NCBI GenBank assembly: GCA_964623265.1
Contig: CAZUTK010000049.1
Coordinates: 1-22,848 of the forward strand
Length of the DNA: 22,848 bases
From: CAZUTK01 sp964623265
GTDB taxonomy: Bacteria; Electryoneota; B3-LCP
Direction: 5' to 3'
Position 1 is the stretch's first letter. Each line of letters opens with the position of its first letter. The notes below the pieces were generated by a model, which saw only the letters and a list, made by a program, of their open reading frames with translations, did not search any database and was not told where the DNA came from. Below are positions 22,351 to 22,848 of this stretch, one piece after another. The translations under genes were made by a program, and so were the position numbers.

Positions 22351-22848
22351 TCATGGAATAGCCCTATCATACATTCAATCGTACGATAATCATTTCCGGG
22401 TATTGCGTCCAAAATCAGCTCTCCATCGAAAGTGAATAAATAGAAACCGTTCATTGATGGGTAAAACGGACTAAAAAAAAATGGTATCAATCTCTTCCGG
22501 TTCCAGATTCAGACATTGCCCTGTTGAATTGCTTAACAGACTATCTTGCATAAAGATCTTCAATTTCACCGGTGCAATCGGTTCATAGAACGTTCCTTGG
22601 TTTTTTACAACGATTCCGGGGGTAATCGGTGCGAGCGGTTCAATCTCAGAAGGTGAAATAACCGAAAGAATCGCCAAATTTGGTATGATCAGGATAATAA
22701 TAATCATAGGTGTTGCACCATAACTTGCCATCGAAATACTGCAAGCCGAGAGACCACGTCCAGGGCCAGACATGCCAAGCGACAACTTGACATGTCTGTG
22801 GATTAAATTCAAGAAAACGTTTCAAATATTGCTGGGTTTGTGCAGCGA
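22351..22848 (-). pseudogene. N-terminal and middle part of the same Ig-repeat protein, with frameshifts
   Basis: Continuing upstream, coherent protein sequence is found by switching frames. From 22846 a frame reads ...LQYFDGKLWCNTYDYYYPDH. From about 22684 another frame continues ...ILSVISPSEIEPLAPITPG and VVKNQGTF, ending at TAG 22471-22473 beside a run of nine A's (22473-22481). One base less there would continue as SPFYPSMNGFYLFTFDGE to FHDVA. A one-base gain at 22343-22345 then joins PITVVSP. So three single-base frameshifts, two at homopolymer runs, interrupt one long secreted protein. It is cut by the window end. It may be a true pseudogene or sequencing error. The first part resembles a beta-propeller-like segment (weak). 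Confidence 0.6.

Noticed and set aside
1..22848. CRISPR array, tRNA/rRNA genes, insertion sequences or prophage
   Set aside because: No regularly spaced repeats, no cloverleaf or rRNA-like stretch, and no transposase, integrase or phage structural motif was found on reading both strands. Short hidden RNAs cannot be excluded without a covariance search.

Overview
The window is a piece of a bacterial chromosome, probably from an uncultured lineage of the FCB superphylum (KSB1, Zixibacteria, Electryoneota or Eisenbacteria type; I cannot fix the phylum). The main clue is four secreted proteins ending in the type IX secretion (T9SS) sorting domain with its PNPFNPS-type motif. Signal-peptide lipoproteins, an outer-membrane barrel and single-haem cytochromes fit a didermic cell. 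The coding part is about 55-60% GC up to roughly 20.75 kb and clearly more AT-rich after that. I see no tRNA, rRNA, CRISPR array, transposase or integrase.

Layout. (1) 2-1413: an SNF/NSS-family sodium symporter, cut by the window start, with an overlapping 46-residue MetS-like small subunit. (2) 1433-2014: a TPR lipoprotein with its own promoter and terminator. (3) 2046-3534: a PflX-like radical SAM protein overlapping an Ogt-type DNA repair methyltransferase. (4) 3535-5241: a long hairpin-bearing leader, a mitochondrial-type citrate synthase and a strong terminator. (5) 5242-6144: a probable new HTH-like protein behind an inverted repeat, a strong promoter and a possible 26-codon leader ORF. 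(6) 6156-10156: one transcription unit with an orphan hypE, a lipoprotein that looks like dipeptidyl peptidase III without its zinc site, a UPF0145 protein and a PTS EIIA-like protein. (7) 12327-10172, minus strand: an operon for a haem-tagged outer-membrane barrel, a YceI-like protein and a c-type cytochrome lipoprotein. (8) 12457-13978: an exported transglutaminase-like protein. (9) 14010-19267: three T9SS cargo genes, an M6 metalloprotease and two paralogous haem-motif proteins. The protease and the second paralogue share a 225-bp perfectly identical sorting-domain cassette. (10) 19281-20746: a beta-CASP ribonuclease. (11) 22848-20762, minus strand: a T9SS-sorted repeat protein broken by three apparent single-base frameshifts, translationally coupled to a family 2 glycosyltransferase.

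Transcription appears to use one recurring promoter type, TTGAYT-like, a spacer of 17 (once 16), then TAYATT-like. It is seen at eight places, and six to seven clear hairpin terminators punctuate the units. The most unusual items are the metal-less DPP III-like lipoprotein in the hypE-EIIA operon, the recently homogenised sorting cassette, the two haem-motif secreted paralogues with a shared leader element, and the haem-tagged barrel operon. Nothing here proves a new defence or mobile system.
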